Positions 62,906 through 64,000 of a stretch of 64,000 nt of DNA are shown here, one piece after another. The first letter of the stretch is position 1; each line of letters begins with the position of its first letter. Origin of the DNA: Pseudomonas sp. CAN1. Lineage in GTDB: Bacteria; Pseudomonadota; Gammaproteobacteria; Pseudomonadales; Pseudomonadaceae. The stretch spans positions 73,714 through 137,713 of the forward strand of contig NZ_JASMRU010000013.1 of assembly GCF_030462585.1 (NCBI RefSeq), in the 5' to 3' direction. The notes under the pieces are model-generated. The model was given only the letters and a program-made list of their open reading frames with translations. It did not search any database and was not told where the DNA came from. The position numbers were made by a program, and so were the translations under genes.

Positions 62906-63844
62906 ATGGATGGCAAAGCCCTCTTCCTCATCGCCCTGCTTGCCCAGGCCGTCGCTGCCCCGGCGTTCGCCGCGCCCGCTACTTCCAACCAGAGCGAAGC
63001 CCCCGCGGCTGCCGCTGCGCCCGCTGCTGCCGCCGAGTCGGAAGAGGAGATGTCGCCGGAGACCTTCGTCGCCAGCCTGCATTTCCAGAAGGGCAAGGTG
63101 GTGGTCGGCGACAACCTCGCCACCTTCGAGCTGCCGGACAACTTCGTCTTCCTCGATGGCAAGGACGCCGAGCGCGTGCTGGAAGCCTGGGGCAACCCGC
63201 CCAGCTCCGAGCCGCCGCTGGGCATGCTGATGCCGGCGGGCGTCTCGCCTTTCGAAGCCGCCTCCTGGGCGGTGACCGTGCAGTACGAGGAGAGCGGCTA
63301 CGTATCCGACGAGGACGCGGCGAAGATCGACTACGCCGAGATGCTCAAGGACATGCAGGACGATCTCAAGGAGGCCAACCCGCAGCGCGAGCAGCAGGGC
63401 TTCGAGTCGATCCAGCTGATCGGCTGGGCCGCGCCGCCGCACTACGATGCTGCCGAGAAGAAGCTGTACTGGGCCAAGGAGCTGCAGTTCGGCGACGCCA
63501 AGGAACACACGCTGAACTACAACATCCGCGTGCTGGGCCGCAAAGGCGTGCTGGTGCTGAACTTCGTCGCCGGCATGGAGCAGTTGCCGGAGATCGAGCA
63601 GAACGTCGGCAAGGTGCTGGCGATGACCGAGTTCAATCCGGGCAGCCGCTACGTCGACTTCAACCCGAGCATGGACAAGGTCGCCGCCTATGGCCTGGGC
63701 GCGCTGATCGCCGGCAAGGTCGCGGCCAAAGCGGGTCTGTTCGCCACCCTGCTGATCTTGCTGAAGAAGCTGTGGATCGTACCGGCCCTGGCCTTCGGCT
63801 GGATCGCCCGCCGCTTCAAGCGCAAGCCGTCGAACGAGGGCTGA
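62906..63844 (+). CDS. DUF2167 family membrane protein
   Basis: A 312-residue exported protein. A signal peptide ends AFA (about residue 23), then an Ala/Glu-rich linker, then the DUF2167 domain (about 60-280: FVFLDGKDAERVLEAWGNPP, LGMLMPAGVSPFEAASWAVTVQYEESGYVSDEDA) and a C-terminal membrane helix with a basic tail (RRFKRKPSNEG). The function is unknown. The ATG at 62906 follows AGGAG and gives the correct signal peptide; the open frame begins earlier at 62777 without one. Confidence 0.85.
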   Translation: MDGKALFLIALLAQAVAAPAFAAPATSNQSEAPAAAAAPAAAAESEEEMSPETFVASLHFQKGKVVVGDNLATFELPDNFVFLDGKDAERVLEAWGNPPSSEPPLGMLMPAGVSPFEAASWAVTVQYEESGYVSDEDAAKIDYAEMLKDMQDDLKEANPQREQQGFESIQLIGWAAPPHYDAAEKKLYWAKELQFGDAKEHTLNYNIRVLGRKGVLVLNFVAGMEQLPEIEQNVGKVLAMTEFNPGSRYVDFNPSMDKVAAYGLGALIAGKVAAKAGLFATLLILLKKLWIVPALAFGWIARRFKRKPSNEG

Positions 63845-63872
63845 TGCGCCGGCCTGATTCATCAGGCGAGGA

Positions 63873-63899
63873 TAAGCCGGGCATTGCCCGGCTTTTTTA
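63873..63899 (+). terminator. Rho-independent terminator after DUF2167 gene
   Basis: AAGCCGGGC and GCCCGGCTT form a stem with a short loop followed by six T, 28 bases after the stop. Confidence 0.92.
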
Positions 63900-63929
63900 T
63901 CGGCCGCTCACCGCGGCATACGGCTCTTC

Positions 63930-64000
63930 GTAGGAGCGAGCTTGCTCGCGAACAGAGTCACCCGGCGATATCGGCGTTGGGCGGTTCGCGAGCAAGGACT
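63930..64000 (+). repeat. REPIN at the right edge (variant or partial)
   Basis: A perfect 24-nt left arm at 63930-63953; the right arm begins at 63984 but after GTTCGCGAGCAAG reads GACT instead of CTCG, so it is either degenerate or part of a different junction cut by the window end. Confidence 0.8.

Noticed and set aside
6911..63953. CRISPR array made of the GTAGGAGCGAGC repeats
   Set aside because: The copies are kilobases apart and inverted within each unit; they are REPINs, not direct repeats with uniform spacers. No cas genes are present.

Overview
The window is a high-GC, densely coded chromosomal segment of a Pseudomonas species. Gene content and order resemble the P. aeruginosa core genome: a fadD2/fadD1 pair followed by hrpA, an ankyrin/KAS III-like/ECF sigma/anti-sigma set, an OprO/OprP porin, two NlpC/P60 lipoproteins and a cobalamin gene row in the order cobO-cobB-bluB-cobD-cobC-cobQ-cobP-cobT-phosphatase-cobV. 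It is unlikely to be P. aeruginosa itself, because it carries REPIN-type repeats with GTAGGAGCGAGCTTGCTCGC arms and several unshared islands. The species call is inference from memory of synteny. I see no rRNA, tRNA or CRISPR.

Layout. 1-3.2 kb: fatty acyl-CoA synthetases. 3.2-4.9 kb: an sCache chemoreceptor. 5-9.1 kb: HrpA helicase, with a REPIN read through in frame. 9.1-10.8 kb: PnuC/NadR nicotinamide riboside salvage. 10.8-16 kb: GST, HIT protein, lipoprotein, diguanylate cyclase, acyltransferase, MFS pump. 16-20 kb: LysR regulator, ankyrin protein, KAS III-like enzyme with an ECF sigma and zinc-finger anti-sigma. 20-23 kb: DedA-rhodanese fusion and phosphate-type porin. 23-28 kb: GNAT protein, acyl-CoA dehydrogenase with an AMACR/CoA-transferase-family enzyme, SprT, Yip1, DnaJ-related protein. 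28-29.2 kb: an integrase relic and an AT-richer orphan membrane gene. 29.4-33.7 kb: TtcA, a 3-methyladenine glycosylase-like protein, sirtuin, two NlpC/P60 lipoproteins, O-methyltransferase.

33.8-37 kb holds the most intriguing block: a UbiA-family protein resembling decaprenyl-phosphate phosphoribosyltransferase, a translationally coupled DUF212 (divergent PAP2) protein, and a GtrII-like multi-pass membrane glycosyltransferase. Together they suggest a polyprenyl-phosphate pentose donor and a transferase. 37-41 kb: pirin and a cystine importer with D-cysteine desulfhydrase. 41.5-44.4 kb: small envelope proteins and a large unknown. 44.5-48 kb: a four-gene MCE lipid transporter.

48.1-57.9 kb is a cobalamin late-pathway and salvage operon behind a cobalamin riboswitch, with most genes overlapping by a few bases but interrupted by repeats at two junctions (cobO/cobB and cobQ/cobP). 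58-64 kb: a DmdC/FadE-type acyl-CoA dehydrogenase divergent from a MarR-MFS pair that shares a palindromic candidate operator, then a 40-residue membrane ORF, a periplasmic glutathione peroxidase and a DUF2167 protein. At least four sequence families of short dispersed repeats are scattered in the intergenic spaces.
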